64,000 nt of DNA from JAIBDK01 sp965261915 (GTDB taxonomy: Bacteria > Pseudomonadota > Gammaproteobacteria > Arenicellales > Poriferihabitantaceae): positions 2,790,001 to 2,854,000 of the forward strand of contig CBDHDW010000013.1 of the NCBI GenBank assembly GCA_965261915.1, in the 5' to 3' direction. The notes under the pieces were generated by a model that worked only from the letters and a program-made list of their open reading frames with translations, ran no database searches and was not told where the DNA came from. A program made the position numbers and the translations under genes. Below are positions 28,452-37,472 of the stretch, one piece after another; the stretch's first letter is position 1; the number at the start of each line of letters is the position of its first letter.

Positions 28452-29879
28452 GTGACAAACATAAAACTTAATCATTTAACCGTTCAGTTTGAGCAGCACT
28501 TTCAGTTGCTGGAGATCAATTGGACAATTCAACCCAATCAGCATTGGGCTGTTTGTGGTGCTAATGGTTCGGGTAAATCTGCTCTTGGTGCGGCATTAAT
28601 GGGAGACGGCGAAGTGGTGTCCGGGACGTTAGATGGTTTACCTGATCGAATTGCGATTGCTTCATTCGAAGCTCAGGCGGTATTAATTGAAGCCGAACGG
28701 AAAAAAGATGACGCCGACATTCTTGATGTTATATCCGAAGGCACACCGGTACAGGAGTTGTTGGACGAAAAGTGTAAAAATGCCGCTTTGCAGCAGCAGC
28801 TAATCGGCGCGTTTAATTTTGCTCCATTACTGGATCAGGGTTTTCGCAAGCTTTCGTCAGGGGAGTCTCGAAAGCTCATGTTGATTCGGGCGCTGACACA
28901 GAACGCGGATCTGCTTATTCTCGACGAACCATTCGAAGGACTCGATGCGGCATCCTGCGAATATTTGAAGAATTTCCTGACTAAACTGGCAGAGCACACA
29001 CAAACCGTTTTTATCCTCAACCGATTCGATGAAATTCAGCCATTTGTCAGTCATGTTGCTTACCTAGAAGCCGGCCAGCTTATTCATCAAGTAGCGCGAA
29101 CCGATGACGAAGCTTTTTCTGGGCTAAATCAATTACTTCATCTTAAAACCACAAGCCTCAGCATAGCCGACGCCGATGTCGATCACCGTGCCCCTGAATT
29201 GGAATCTGATAGCCCACTGGTCAGAATAAAAAATGGTTGTGTTGCTTATGGGGACACAATCATATTCAACAATATTGACTGGACTATCGAGCGTGGTCAG
29301 CACTGGCAGGTTACCGGCCCAAATGGCAGCGGTAAAACCTGCTTGCTCAATCTCATTACCGGCGACCATCCGCAATGTTATACCAACGATATTGATGTCT
29401 TTGGGATGCGGCGAGGCAATGGTGAAAGTATCTGGGATATAAAGCAATATCTGGGCTACGTTTCCAGCGCTCTCCAGTGGCAGTACAACGTCAGCGTTTC
29501 GGTAAAAAATGCAATCGTTTCAGGTTTTTTTGACAGCATTGGTATTTACCAGAAATACAGTGAACAACAATCGAAGATTGCTGATCAATGGCTTTCGTTA
29601 CTCGGTATGGAAAACCGCGCAAACCAGCCGTTCAGTCAACTATCGTTTGGTGACCAACGTCTGCTCCTCATTGCTCGCGCGATGGTCAAGCATCCGCCGC
29701 TGCTCATCCTGGATGAGCCATGCCTTGGTCTGGATGAGTTAAACCGACAGCGGGTATTGGCTTTAATTGAAAAAATTTGTCTCGGTAGTGAAACCACAGT
29801 GCTGTATGTGAATCATCATTCCGAGGACAGGATTCCGGGCATACAAAATCATTTGGCGATGACGCTGCGCCCCAATTAG
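28452..29879 (+). CDS. modF: ModF-like protein with two ABC ATPase domains
   Basis: 475 residues from GTG 28452. It has two ATPase halves without membrane segments. First: CGANGSGKSALG, LSSGESRKLMLIRAL, LLILDEPFEGLD. Second: VTGPNGSGKTCLLNLITGDH, LSFGDQRLLLIARAM, LLILDEPCLGLD. The NGSGK...NLITGDHPQCY and DVFGMRRGNGES segments are ModF/PhrA-like. ModF is linked to molybdate loci in enterobacteria, but its exact role is unclear and no mod transporter genes are nearby. It starts 36 bp after ilvY and overlaps the next gene tail-to-tail by four bases. Confidence 0.8.
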   Translation: MTNIKLNHLTVQFEQHFQLLEINWTIQPNQHWAVCGANGSGKSALGAALMGDGEVVSGTLDGLPDRIAIASFEAQAVLIEAERKKDDADILDVISEGTPVQELLDEKCKNAALQQQLIGAFNFAPLLDQGFRKLSSGESRKLMLIRALTQNADLLILDEPFEGLDAASCEYLKNFLTKLAEHTQTVFILNRFDEIQPFVSHVAYLEAGQLIHQVARTDDEAFSGLNQLLHLKTTSLSIADADVDHRAPELESDSPLVRIKNGCVAYGDTIIFNNIDWTIERGQHWQVTGPNGSGKTCLLNLITGDHPQCYTNDIDVFGMRRGNGESIWDIKQYLGYVSSALQWQYNVSVSVKNAIVSGFFDSIGIYQKYSEQQSKIADQWLSLLGMENRANQPFSQLSFGDQRLLLIARAMVKHPPLLILDEPCLGLDELNRQRVLALIEKICLGSETTVLYVNHHSEDRIPGIQNHLAMTLRPN

Positions 29880-30718
29880 AAATTCCGCTCCAACATCGAC
29901 ACTGCATAGTCAGCGAACACCTGATACGCATCTACAAGCTGCGGTGCTTCGTCGGACAATGCGCTGATGTGGCGCTTCATCGTTGCCAGATCGCCTCGCG
30001 TAATAGGTCCGCTCAATGCTGCCACCGGAGGGTGATGATCAAGATTTTCAAGCGTTGCCCTGATAATTGGCTGACAGGCTTGCCAGAATTCCCGCTCATC
30101 GATGCCGCCAGCCCTGGCAGTCTGTAAGCTCATGTCCATCAATACGGTCAAATAGTTGGATGCAAACACGCATGCTGCGTGGTACAAAACCTTGTTTTTG
30201 GCTTCGATCGTTCTGATGCCAAATCCGGCTGGTTCAAACATGTCTCGTAAAGCGGGTAGCGCTTGAGCATCCCCTTCGCAATAGAGATAACTGCCATGTC
30301 CGTCAGACAAGACATCCAGCGAGGCCTCAAGGTTGGGAAAGGTGTTGAGCGGGTGCGCAGATGCCGTTAGACAGCCAGTTTGTTTTGCGCTGTTCAGGGC
30401 GCAGTGATCAAGAGAGCCCGAACAATGCACAACGATTTCGCGACCAGAAAGTCTGTCGGCCAGAAGTTCGCAGGTTGATTCAATTGCAAAATCCGGCACG
30501 CAAAGTAACAGTAGATCGGTATTATCAAAACGCGTCGGATATTCGCGGACCGTGAGGTTGGGTGGTTGATCTATTCCTCTGGTTGCCAGCGCACCTGATA
30601 ATCGCTTCGCTGCTTGTTCAGAGTCTCGGGAAATCAATTCTACCGAATGCCCCTGGCGTGAAAGACATAGCGCCAACGCAGAGCCAAGTTGACCAACCCC
30701 GCAGATACTCACTTTCAT
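29876..30718 (-). CDS. Rossmann-fold / DUF2520 protein
   Basis: 280 residues. The N-terminal NAD(P)-binding fold (VSICGVGQLGSALALCLSRQ, DLLLLCVPDFAI, VHCSGSL) is followed by the helical DUF2520 domain (ASAHPLNTFPNLEASLD, YHAACVFASNYLTVLMD, GPITRGDLATMKRHI). The architecture resembles F420-dependent or pantoate-type reductases, but the substrate is unknown. Converges on the modF-like gene with a four-base overlap. Confidence 0.85.
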   Translation of the reverse strand: MKVSICGVGQLGSALALCLSRQGHSVELISRDSEQAAKRLSGALATRGIDQPPNLTVREYPTRFDNTDLLLLCVPDFAIESTCELLADRLSGREIVVHCSGSLDHCALNSAKQTGCLTASAHPLNTFPNLEASLDVLSDGHGSYLYCEGDAQALPALRDMFEPAGFGIRTIEAKNKVLYHAACVFASNYLTVLMDMSLQTARAGGIDEREFWQACQPIIRATLENLDHHPPVAALSGPITRGDLATMKRHISALSDEAPQLVDAYQVFADYAVSMLERNF

Positions 30719-30776
30719 TCTATAACCTGCCGTTGCGCTTATGATGTGAATTTAAGAAAAATGAAAACCGAATTCA

Positions 30777-31217
30777 CTAACATATCGCAATGCTGCCGCG
30801 CCTCCCCTCGGTAACGTAGCCCACTATCGATGCTGAATGCTCCCCTGCGTTTTGCAGCAGCTCAACCACCTTTGGCGATTTTTGGCTAGCCACACCCAAC
30901 AGAAATCCACCTGAAGTCTGCGGATCAAACATGATATCTGTTGCTTTGGAACGATCATGTTCGTCGATGTATTTGCTCGCATAAGATTTGTTTTCCAGTT
31001 CTAGGGAGCGCACAATATTTCGATCAAAAACGGATTGAACACGATCATACATTGGCAGGGACTCAGCATGCAATTCAATATGAACGCCGGATGCTGCCGC
31101 CATTTCCCCAGGATGACCAAGCAAACCAAAACCGGTTACATCTGTACATGCACTGACATTCTGGCTTCTCAGAATAGCTGACGACACTTCATTTGTTGGT
31201 TTCATTTCTGTGAGCAT
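30777..31217 (-). pseudogene. selD: Selenophosphate synthase C-terminal remnant
   Basis: About 145 residues matching the second half of SelD: SACTDVTGFGLLGHPGEMAA, then MFDPQTSGGFLLGVAS. The ATP-binding N-terminal half with the catalytic Cys/Sec is absent; the frame upstream of 31217 shows no SelD similarity. A remnant with no activity expected. Confidence 0.85.
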
Positions 31218-31460
31218 GACCCGAATGGAAATGCCAATGACTCGCATTAACTGCAAGAACGCAAGGATTGCGAAAGGGTTGAATGAATGACTCATTCGGG
31301 AATTATATCTTGGGGCTGACCCAGATAACCACCTTAGGTGACGTCTAACCCACTGCCTTAGCGGTAGTAATTGGATATTATTTTTATTTGCGTGTGCTAT
31401 GTTTTTATACACAGAATATTCTGTCATTATTTGGTTGTTTGACTTGATTTTTGAGAAATC

Positions 31461-31561
31461 ATGAACGAAGCCCAAACCAAACTCGATTTAATATATCCAG
31501 CCTTAAAAGCATCAGGTTGGATGTGGCAGGAGGTAGCCGTTTATGTTTGGAATTTCCTGTA
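31461..31561 (+). pseudogene. Type I restriction subunit (HsdR-like) N-terminal scrap 1
   Basis: ATG at 31461 begins MNEAQTKLDLIYPALKASGW, the usual opening of many HsdR/DEAD-helicase restriction subunits, then loses similarity and stops at 31561. A second scrap with the same opening lies at 31956. Confidence 0.55.
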
Positions 31562-31716
31562 ATTATGAACAAAAAACACGAATACCTAAAGAAAGACCAT
31601 CCAAAAAACGGAAGTTTGTTGTCATCTTTGACACAATAGATACAAACTCCTATACTTTGTTGTCATCTTGACAAATCAAGACGTAACCCATGAAAACTAC
31701 AGGTAACGATGCAAGA

Positions 31717-31824
31717 AATCCTCGCTAGGTCGAATTGTTGGTGGAAACCCTTTCGGGTTTGGCTGTTTTGCTGGATTCCTGCTCCCCGCCTACACGGGGA
31801 CAGGCTGCGCGGGAATGACGTTCT
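31717..31824. repeat. Compound REP-like repeat, copy 1
   Basis: Runs from gaaatcctcgctaggtcg through ccctttcgggtttggctg to GGATTCCTGC...GCGGGAATGACG. Related copies lie at 58484-58559 and 62644-62736. Two hairpins can be seen: the CCCTTTCGGG-type part and the GATTCCTGC palindrome. Here the second palindrome has an 11-base-longer loop (cacggggacagg). Confidence 0.7.
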
Positions 31825-31955
31825 TGCGCAGGGGCCGCAGAAAGTTATCGACCGATTCGTTAAAATGGGCATTCTACAGCTTAAAACAGCAAGATAAAAT
31901 ATCGACAATGTTATGTTTATAGCGATTACATTAACATTTTTATAGACGAATAATG

Positions 31956-32012
31956 ATGAACGAAGCCGACACCAGGGTGGAATTGATTGAACCCAAGCTC
32001 AAAGGCGCAGGT
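31956..32012 (+). pseudogene. HsdR-like N-terminal scrap 2, fused to an IS5 fragment
   Basis: Reads MNEADTRVELIEPKLKGAG and then, in the same frame, switches to IS5 transposase sequence (RRPIGIERMRRIYFLQRWFN). The join at about 32012 marks an IS5 insertion or deletion breakpoint in a former restriction gene. Confidence 0.6.
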
Positions 32013-32977
32013 CGTCGCCCCATAGGTATTGAGCGCATGCGGCGCATTTACTTTCTTCAGCGCTGGTTTAATTTATCTGATCCTGCCCGCCAGCGTACAT
32101 GACTCGGTAGTCATTGGTGATTGACTGCACGGTGAAGAGACCCGTGTCTGGGGTGATTGGACTTATGCGGGGAAAAAGGCGACCATTCACTCGATGGCTC
32201 CCAATGCGAAAGACTTCACCCAGAGGAAGGGCAGCCGCTATCACAAACTGACCGATGAGCCATGAATAAATTTCAAACAAGCATATTATTGAGCGCAATT
32301 ATTGTGGTGGCTATTGTTGTTGCTGCGTCCCTGAAAAACGAGTGGTTTGCGACTGTTAAGCAGGATGAGCTTACCTATGTTGATGTGATATTGGCGCAAT
32401 ATGGGTGTACTGTTAGCGAAGCCAACAAAATTGATGATGAAGAATCCGATCATTATATATCCTATCGTTGCCATGAAGGGACGGATAATTATGCGGAAAT
32501 ATCTATTATTACGTCCGTTTTTAAAGATTTTAACGCAGACGGCAAAAAAGAAATATTCATTGCCTGGGGTGAGAATTTTGGCGGTACTTATGTGGGCGCA
32601 ATGTATGGGGTATTTGATGGCACTGATACGATAAAGAGCAGGACAACTGTCGGCGACCGGGTGGGCATTAAGCAGGTTTATTTTGAAAACGGACTTATTG
32701 TTGTGGATTTAAAAACCCATGGGCAGGACGATGCGCGATGTTGTCCGACAGTAGCAATGACAAAGAAATTTCAATGGGATGGACAAGTGCTCATTCCATA
32801 TCCCCAACAACGCGCACATGAGTAGGGCGCTTATTTGGAAAAATGAAAGGTCGGTTTGAATTTGTGCGTTATAAGGGGCTGGCTAAAAATGCTCACCACC
32901 TGTTTGTTATCAGTGTATTGACCAATTTGCTGGTAGCACAGCAGCATTTATTCAAACAAAGCGAGCTATTGGTGTAG
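32013..32977 (+). pseudogene. IS5 transposase remnant in three pieces around another ORF
   Basis: Piece 1 (32013-32097) gives RRPIGIERMRRIYFLQRWFN, LSDPARQ. Piece 2 (about 32128-32260) gives HGEETRVWGDWTYAGKKATI, APNAKDFTQRKGSRYHKLTDE; the second catalytic Asp is in VWGDWTYAG. Piece 3 (32822-32977) gives VGRLFGKMKGRFEFVRYKGL, AKNAHHLFVIS up to a TAG. Most of the sequence between pieces 1 and 2 is deleted. Between pieces 2 and 3, in place of about 25 missing codons, lies the 187-residue gene at 32262-32825. Confidence 0.75.
32262..32825 (+). CDS. Putative exported or membrane-anchored protein inside an IS5 remnant
   Basis: 187 residues. The N-terminus is a hydrophobic anchor or signal (TSILLSAIIVVAIVVAASL). 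The mature part contains a calcium-loop-like FKDFNADGKKEIFI, a Gly-rich segment (WGENFGGTYVGAMYGVFDG), and a Cys pair (DDARCCPT). I do not recognise the family; the D-x-N-x-D-G-x-x-E pattern is seen in FG-GAP/EF-loop secreted proteins. It sits exactly between pieces of an IS5 transposase, as though captured by or inserted into the element. Confidence 0.55.
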   Translation: MNKFQTSILLSAIIVVAIVVAASLKNEWFATVKQDELTYVDVILAQYGCTVSEANKIDDEESDHYISYRCHEGTDNYAEISIITSVFKDFNADGKKEIFIAWGENFGGTYVGAMYGVFDGTDTIKSRTTVGDRVGIKQVYFENGLIVVDLKTHGQDDARCCPTVAMTKKFQWDGQVLIPYPQQRAHE

Positions 32978-33332
32978 TGCGCCCTAAAAACAGGAAATAG
33001 CTGCCATCGCACAAAATACGGTGCAAATAACGGCTTTTTTATAAATTTGAAGAATTTGAACATCTGTATTTAAAAAGCTGAAACGAATTTGTCCGTAGCG
33101 TTAATTGATCAGACGTTCCCTAGGTTGTGTCTCCACCGAAACCTCCCGCCTTGCTGTCGCAGGAGCGGGCTTAACCGATAATGATTAGGGCGTAGTATCG
33201 TGTTGCGGGTTTTGCCTTGTCGCGTCAAGGCGCAATTTGCACAGACCGACACAGCGTTTCCGTTTCTAATCGCTTTGTTTGAAAAGCGGTATAATCGGTT
33301 ATTCTGTCATTATTTATTTTCGATATGACCCA
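32978..33332. other. Gene-free stretch before the methyltransferase remnant
   Basis: 355 bp. A TATAAT at 33290-33295 could be a -10 box for the gene starting at 33333, but no good -35 lies at the right spacing. The C-rich/G-rich stretch near 33145-33170 (cgccttgctgtcgcaggagcggg) could form a weak hairpin. Otherwise nothing seen. Confidence 0.3.
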
Positions 33333-34229
33333 ATGCCGACACTGGACTTCAAAGGTAAACCACTTATTTATGCTCACCACCTGAGCGTTTCGTCAAGGAC
33401 GTTTGATATGGATGTTAAAAAATCGCTTGCAGAGAAAGGCAAGTCGTCTCTGGACGACAATCTGATTATTCATGGCGATAACCTGGCCGCACTCAAGGCG
33501 TTACTGCCGCGTTATGCCGGGCGGATAAACTGCATTTACATTGACCCGCCATACAACACCGGCAATGAAAAATGGCTGTATAACAACAATGTCAACAGCC
33601 CGATGATGAAAGAGTGGCTGAAAGGTAAGAGTCCGGTGGACGGCGAAGATCTGGAACGGCACGACAAATGGCTGTGCATGATGTGGCCACGCTTGCAGTT
33701 GTTACGCGAATTACTGAGCGATGACGGGGTGATTTTTATCTCCATTGACGACAACGAACAACACCGCTTGCGGATGGTGATGGATGAGATTTTTGGCGAG
33801 GAGAATTTTGTTGCTTGCTTGCCAACCGTCATGAATCTCAAGGGAAACAACTGCACATTAGGCGATGAAATCAGCATCGAAAAAATGCTCAGCGGCAAGA
33901 ACCTGCCGGACTACGACACCTTTGCCCGCCATCTGGTTTATACCGCAAGCGGACAATCGCCGAACAAAATCCGCAAAGCCATAGGTAAAGACGGCTTCTT
34001 TTATGAAACGCCTGACAGACTGTTTTATCTCATCTATGAGCCAAACCGCACGTTTTTATTGAGTGTCGAATCCGCCCTGAACAGCACCCGCGCCGAACGC
34101 ATTGCCAAACAAGTAAAGACAAAAAACAAAACCGCCGTAGTGTTTGCCGCGCATAAATTTATCGGGCAGAAAGAATTGACGGCAATGGGCATCGTCTTTT
34201 GCGGTTTGCCGTATGGCAGGCTTGACTAA
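33333..34229 (+). pseudogene. Type III-like DNA methyltransferase (Mod) with a large in-frame deletion
   Basis: 298 residues from ATG 33333. The N-terminal part is a beta-class adenine methyltransferase with LIIHGDNLAALKALLPRY, the catalytic CIYIDPPYNTGNEKW and LLSDDGVIFISIDDNE. After LPTVMNLKGN the sequence jumps to a segment resembling the end of such proteins (LSGKNLPDYDTFARHLVYTA, HKFIGQKEL). Full-length Mod proteins are 550-700 residues, so the target-recognition middle is missing without frame loss. It would not be expected to methylate specifically. No Res subunit is nearby. Confidence 0.75.
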
Positions 34230-34266
34230 TCAGGTGGTTTTTATTTTGGGGGCATAAGCAATGAAT
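34213..34266. repeat. 54-bp direct repeat, left copy
   Basis: atggcaggcttgactaatc to agcaatgaat recurs at 34783-34836 (offset 570) with a few mismatches. The two copies frame the DUF6680 pseudogene; the right copy carries the hicB ribosome site and start. Confidence 0.85.
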
Positions 34267-34797
34267 TTTTATACTATCTTTACTATTGTGGCTATCTTAA
34301 TTGGCCCTTGCCTGGCTGTCTATGTCAACGGTTATCTTGACCGGCGGCGCGAAAAAAGAGCGCGGAAGATGGATATATTCAGAACGTTAATGCGTACACG
34401 AAATGCGCGTTTATCACCCGATCATGTCGGTGCCCTTAATCTGGTTGAGATAGAATTTGTTAATCATCCAGAAGTTGTAAAAAATTGGAAAGCACTCCAC
34501 GATCATCTTGGAACACCACACCCTAAACACCATAATGAAGAAGAAAACGCTAATTTGTACGATGAACGACTCACTGATGAACGATTTAAATTGCTTACGA
34601 ATATGCTTAACTCAATGGCTAAGGTGTAAAGTTTAAGGTAGAACAAATGGAAATTTTAAAGGGTGGGTATCATCCACAAAGATATGAGGATATAGAATTG
34701 GAGCAATTGATTGCGCGTCGTTACATTGTTGATCTTGCAGAGGGTCGAGCAAATGTACCTGTTAAAATTACCAGTGCGCCACATGGCAGGCTTGACT
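34261..34797 (+). pseudogene. DUF6680-like membrane-anchored protein, frameshifted
   Basis: The first 122 codons start with a hydrophobic anchor (FTIVAILIGPCLAVYV), then RREKRARKMDIFRTLM and RLSPDHVGALNLVEIEFVNH, a pattern I recognise as DUF6680. The frame stops at 34627-34629. In the +1 frame directly after, FKVEQMEILKGGYHPQRYED and RYIVDLAEGRANVPVKITS complete the expected C-terminus to 34797. One missing T in gtg-t(t)a-aag explains the break. Function of the family is unknown. Confidence 0.7.
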
Positions 34798-34836
34798 AAT
34801 CAGGTGGTTCTTATTTTGAGAGCATAAGCAATGAAA
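34783..34836. repeat. 54-bp direct repeat, right copy
   Basis: Partner of 34213-34266. It ends at the hicB start codon region. Confidence 0.85.
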
Positions 34837-35037
34837 TTCAATATAACAATGGTACAAGATGAAGACGGCGTATGGATTACCGAATGCCCTGCTATACCGG
34901 GTTGCGTCAGCCAGGGAGAGACACGACAACGGGCACTGGACAATATTCAGGAAGCCATTGCACTTTGTCTTGAGGTGCGCGCCGAAAAAGGACTTCCGCT
35001 GACTGTAGAAACGCGGCAAGTCGAGGTCGCGATGTAA
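34831..35037 (+). CDS. hicB: HicB-type antitoxin
   Basis: 68 residues with the partial RNase-H-like fold of HicB: FNITMVQDEDGVWITECPAI, PGCVSQGETRQRALDNIQEA. No C-terminal DNA-binding domain is present, so it is the short form. It precedes the toxin gene with a one-base overlap (TAATG), an order seen in many hicBA loci. It would bind HicA and block it. Confidence 0.85.
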   Translation: MKFNITMVQDEDGVWITECPAIPGCVSQGETRQRALDNIQEAIALCLEVRAEKGLPLTVETRQVEVAM

Positions 35038-35258
35038 TGCCGGTCTTACCCGCTTTGAGCGGCAAGGAAGTAACACGGGGTTTCGTAAAATTGGGTTGGA
35101 TTGTGGTACGCCGAAAAGGCAGTCACATTATTCTGACAAAGGAGGGTGAGATGGCTACGCTCTCCGTGCCGAATCATCAGCAAGTTGCCAAAGGAACGCT
35201 GAGAAGTTTAATTCGTTCGGCTGGGTTGACTGTAGATGAGTTTTGCGCAGTGCTATAA
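35037..35258 (+). CDS. hicA: HicA-type mRNA interferase toxin
   Basis: 73 residues with a double-stranded-RNA-binding fold: GKEVTRGFVKLGWIVVRRKG, SHIILTKEGEM. The catalytic His is in GSHIIL, followed by VPNHQQVAKGTLRSLIRSAG, which is diagnostic. Both genes look intact, so this is probably an active toxin-antitoxin pair. Confidence 0.88.
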   Translation: MPVLPALSGKEVTRGFVKLGWIVVRRKGSHIILTKEGEMATLSVPNHQQVAKGTLRSLIRSAGLTVDEFCAVL

Positions 35259-35310
35259 GGCGTAAAATAAAAAACTTGATGCGATACGATGGTTAAATGG
35301 AGAAAAGAAC

Positions 35311-35550
35311 ATGGCAACCACGGATAAACTAAATCTATTTGGAGAAGTAGTGCCGCCGACGATTACAATTGCGGAATCCGCCAAGTGCGTGGAGGTTTCA
35401 ACGGCAACAATACGAAATTGGATAAAACTGGTTATTTGGAACAGGCGGGAAAAAGTAAGATTACACTTGACTCTTTAGAACGGTTCAAGCGTGAAATTTC
35501 CGGAAAGGAGAAGCTCACCAAAAGAGCAAATAAGTCACAAAAAGACCTGC
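35311..35550 (+). pseudogene. N-terminal scrap of a helix-turn-helix/N-6 DNA methylase-type gene
   Basis: ATG 35311 gives LNLFGEVVPPTITIAESAKC, VEVSTATIRNWIK, then a one-base loss in the A run (ataaaactgg) moves the reading to the next frame: TGYLEQAGKSKITLDSLERF, KREISGKEKLTKRANKS. This MerR-like N-terminal helix-turn-helix opens some large restriction-methylase proteins. All downstream domains are missing; an IS256 scrap abuts at about 35548. Confidence 0.55.
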
Positions 35551-35715
35551 ATGTCCAGCCTCGGTGCGGCGATCAGCGTACTGCTCAAGCTGCGCATACC
35601 GCTCGGCCTCGATCGCTTGGTGGATCAGTTTTTGTGCGCCGGCTTGTAATAGTTCATTCAATGGATCTGTACTCGCTTCTCGACCTTCAAATTCAATAAC
35701 ATTATTCTTGCTCAT
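35548..35715 (-). pseudogene. IS256 transposase N-terminal scrap
   Basis: From the ATG at 35715-35713: MSKNNVIEFEGREASTDPL, NELLQAGAQKLIHQAIEAE, YADRRTEAGHAG. These are the first residues of IS256-family transposases. The remaining 350 residues are absent. Confidence 0.75.
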
Positions 35716-35810
35716 GATGGTATATCCTAATTGGTTGCTTGATTGTATGGTAACTTCCAATCAACCAGATACGCCGCTTTTTTTCAAACCCTCAAACACC
35801 AGATTCGGTT

Positions 35811-35970
35811 ATAACTCACATTGTCGCCCAGTGTGTCGGAGCCTTAATTGCTGGCGGCGTGTTGTATGTGATTGCCAGTGGTGCGGCAGGCTTCGATTTG
35901 GCAGGAGGGTTTGCATCGAACGGCTATGGTGATCATTCGCCTGGAGGCTATTCGATGACGGCGGTAAACA
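35811..35970 (+). pseudogene. aqpZ: Aquaporin Z fragment
   Basis: Reads ITHIVAQCVGALIAGGVLYV, IASGAAGFDLAGGFASNGYG, DHSPGGYSM, a central part of AqpZ. Both NPA pore motifs are missing. A degraded remnant next to the IS at 36057. Confidence 0.75.
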
Positions 35971-36104
35971 GCAGCATCTCATCACTGGCATTTTTTGTCA
36001 GCAGTTATGCTGGAATTTCACCTTCTTTATATCGCATGGTTTTATAAGATTCTTGAGAGTACCGAGTTCTGCGCTCTGTTTTATTTGCTGTTTAGCGAAA
36101 CCAG

Positions 36105-36368
36105 TCAAGCGGCAGCTCCGCAACATTTCTTGTATTTCTTCCCGCTTCCGCAGACACACCGTTCATTTCGCCCGATCTTTGCGGCTTCATGATGGATGGG
36201 AGGCGATAGCTTTCTTTCCAGGTCCGTTAGATCCTCTTCCTTGTCCGGTTCAAACCCCAAAATAAAATGCCAGCCGTTTTCATGACAGGTATTGGCGATC
36301 ATATCGACTTTTGAGTCATCGGCAACTCTTAAAATCAATGGGTTCTTTTTACTGCCCAGTTTGGCCAC
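36105..36368 (-). CDS. SEC-C motif protein, copy 2
   Basis: 87 residues, with translation identical to the copy at 19867-20130, including the C-terminal RCVCGSGKKYKKCC zinc motif. The preserved sequence means copy 2 is young or conserved. Confidence 0.8.
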   Translation of the reverse strand: MAKLGSKKNPLILRVADDSKVDMIANTCHENGWHFILGFEPDKEEDLTDLERKLSPPIHHEAAKIGRNERCVCGSGKKYKKCCGAAA

Positions 36369-36396
36369 GATTTTTGCTTGCTTCCCGTTGTAATCA

Positions 36397-36708
36397 CTAC
36401 GCTTGCTTGAGTTTCATTGATAACTTTGAGTGCTCAATACTCAGCGCCACCCATTGTGCATTGAGCTTCTTGAACCGTTTATAGTTACTTATCTGGCCGC
36501 GTATATCGCCCACAAATTCCTTGCGAATATACTCCGTCCGGCTCTTCATATCCAGTGTATAGCTGACCTGATAATAAGGCCAAGTCTGACTCTCCCGGTC
36601 CTTGTATTGCTTCGTCAACGATCCAGGGCGCATAGCGCCCAGTAATGCTATGTCACCTTTGATCTTTGTCATACGCCGTTCAATTTGTGCGAGCCTTTTC
36701 TTTGTCAT
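36397..36708 (-). CDS. DUF6788-like protein, copy 2
   Basis: 103 residues, with one visible amino-acid difference from copy 1 (Trp for Gly in SQTWPYY). Diverges from the interrupted transposase as in copy 1. Confidence 0.75.
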   Translation of the reverse strand: MTKKRLAQIERRMTKIKGDIALLGAMRPGSLTKQYKDRESQTWPYYQVSYTLDMKSRTEYIRKEFVGDIRGQISNYKRFKKLNAQWVALSIEHSKLSMKLKQA

Positions 36709-37472
36709 TGATATAGCATATACATGGTATGTTAGTTTGTCAAAAGGACACTGTCTATGCTGTGGATCTATTGGTGGGATGCAATCATTTATCTTCGCCC
36801 GGCTTGCGCTCGTACCCGGACATTTATGTGGTTCGCCGTCTGTGTGGCGGGATTGACGGTTCGTACCGAACGAATGGGGGTGACGAGTATTGTCCGGGCG
36901 CTGGGGTTACAGGGGCGGTTTTATGACAACTTGCTGGATAACTTCCACAGCACCGGCATTAAGTTGGACTCAATGACGGTATTGTGGTCTCAACTTGTAC
37001 TTCGACTGTTCCCTGGTCTGGTTCGAGTGAATGGCCGACTCGTGTTGGTGGGGGACGGCATTAAGGTCTCCAAACAGGGCAAAAAGATGCCTGCTGTGAA
37101 GCTGCTACATCAGGAATCCGAGTCAAATACCAAAGCGGAGTACATCATGGGACACTCCTTTCAGGCCGTCTCTATTCTTTCTCGTGCCGCCAATAGCGTG
37201 TTCGCTGTGCCGCTTGCCGCGAGGATTCATGAGGGGACCGTGTTATCGAATCGTGACCGGCGTACCCTGCTCGACAAAATGATCAGTCTACTGGCGATAG
37301 TCAGTATTCAGGAGCCGTATTATTTTGTCGCCGACGCCTATTATGCCAGCCAGAAAGTCGTTAATGGGCTTTTGAATGAGGGGAATCATTTGGTCACCCG
37401 CGCCAGATCAAATGCGGTTGCCTACCAGCTGCATCATCAGCAACAGCCGAAAAAAAGAGGGCGGCCACGTAA

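Noticed and set aside
31663..31908. 81-codon minus-strand frame
   Set aside because: Runs through the compound REP-like repeat; the translation reflects palindromic DNA.
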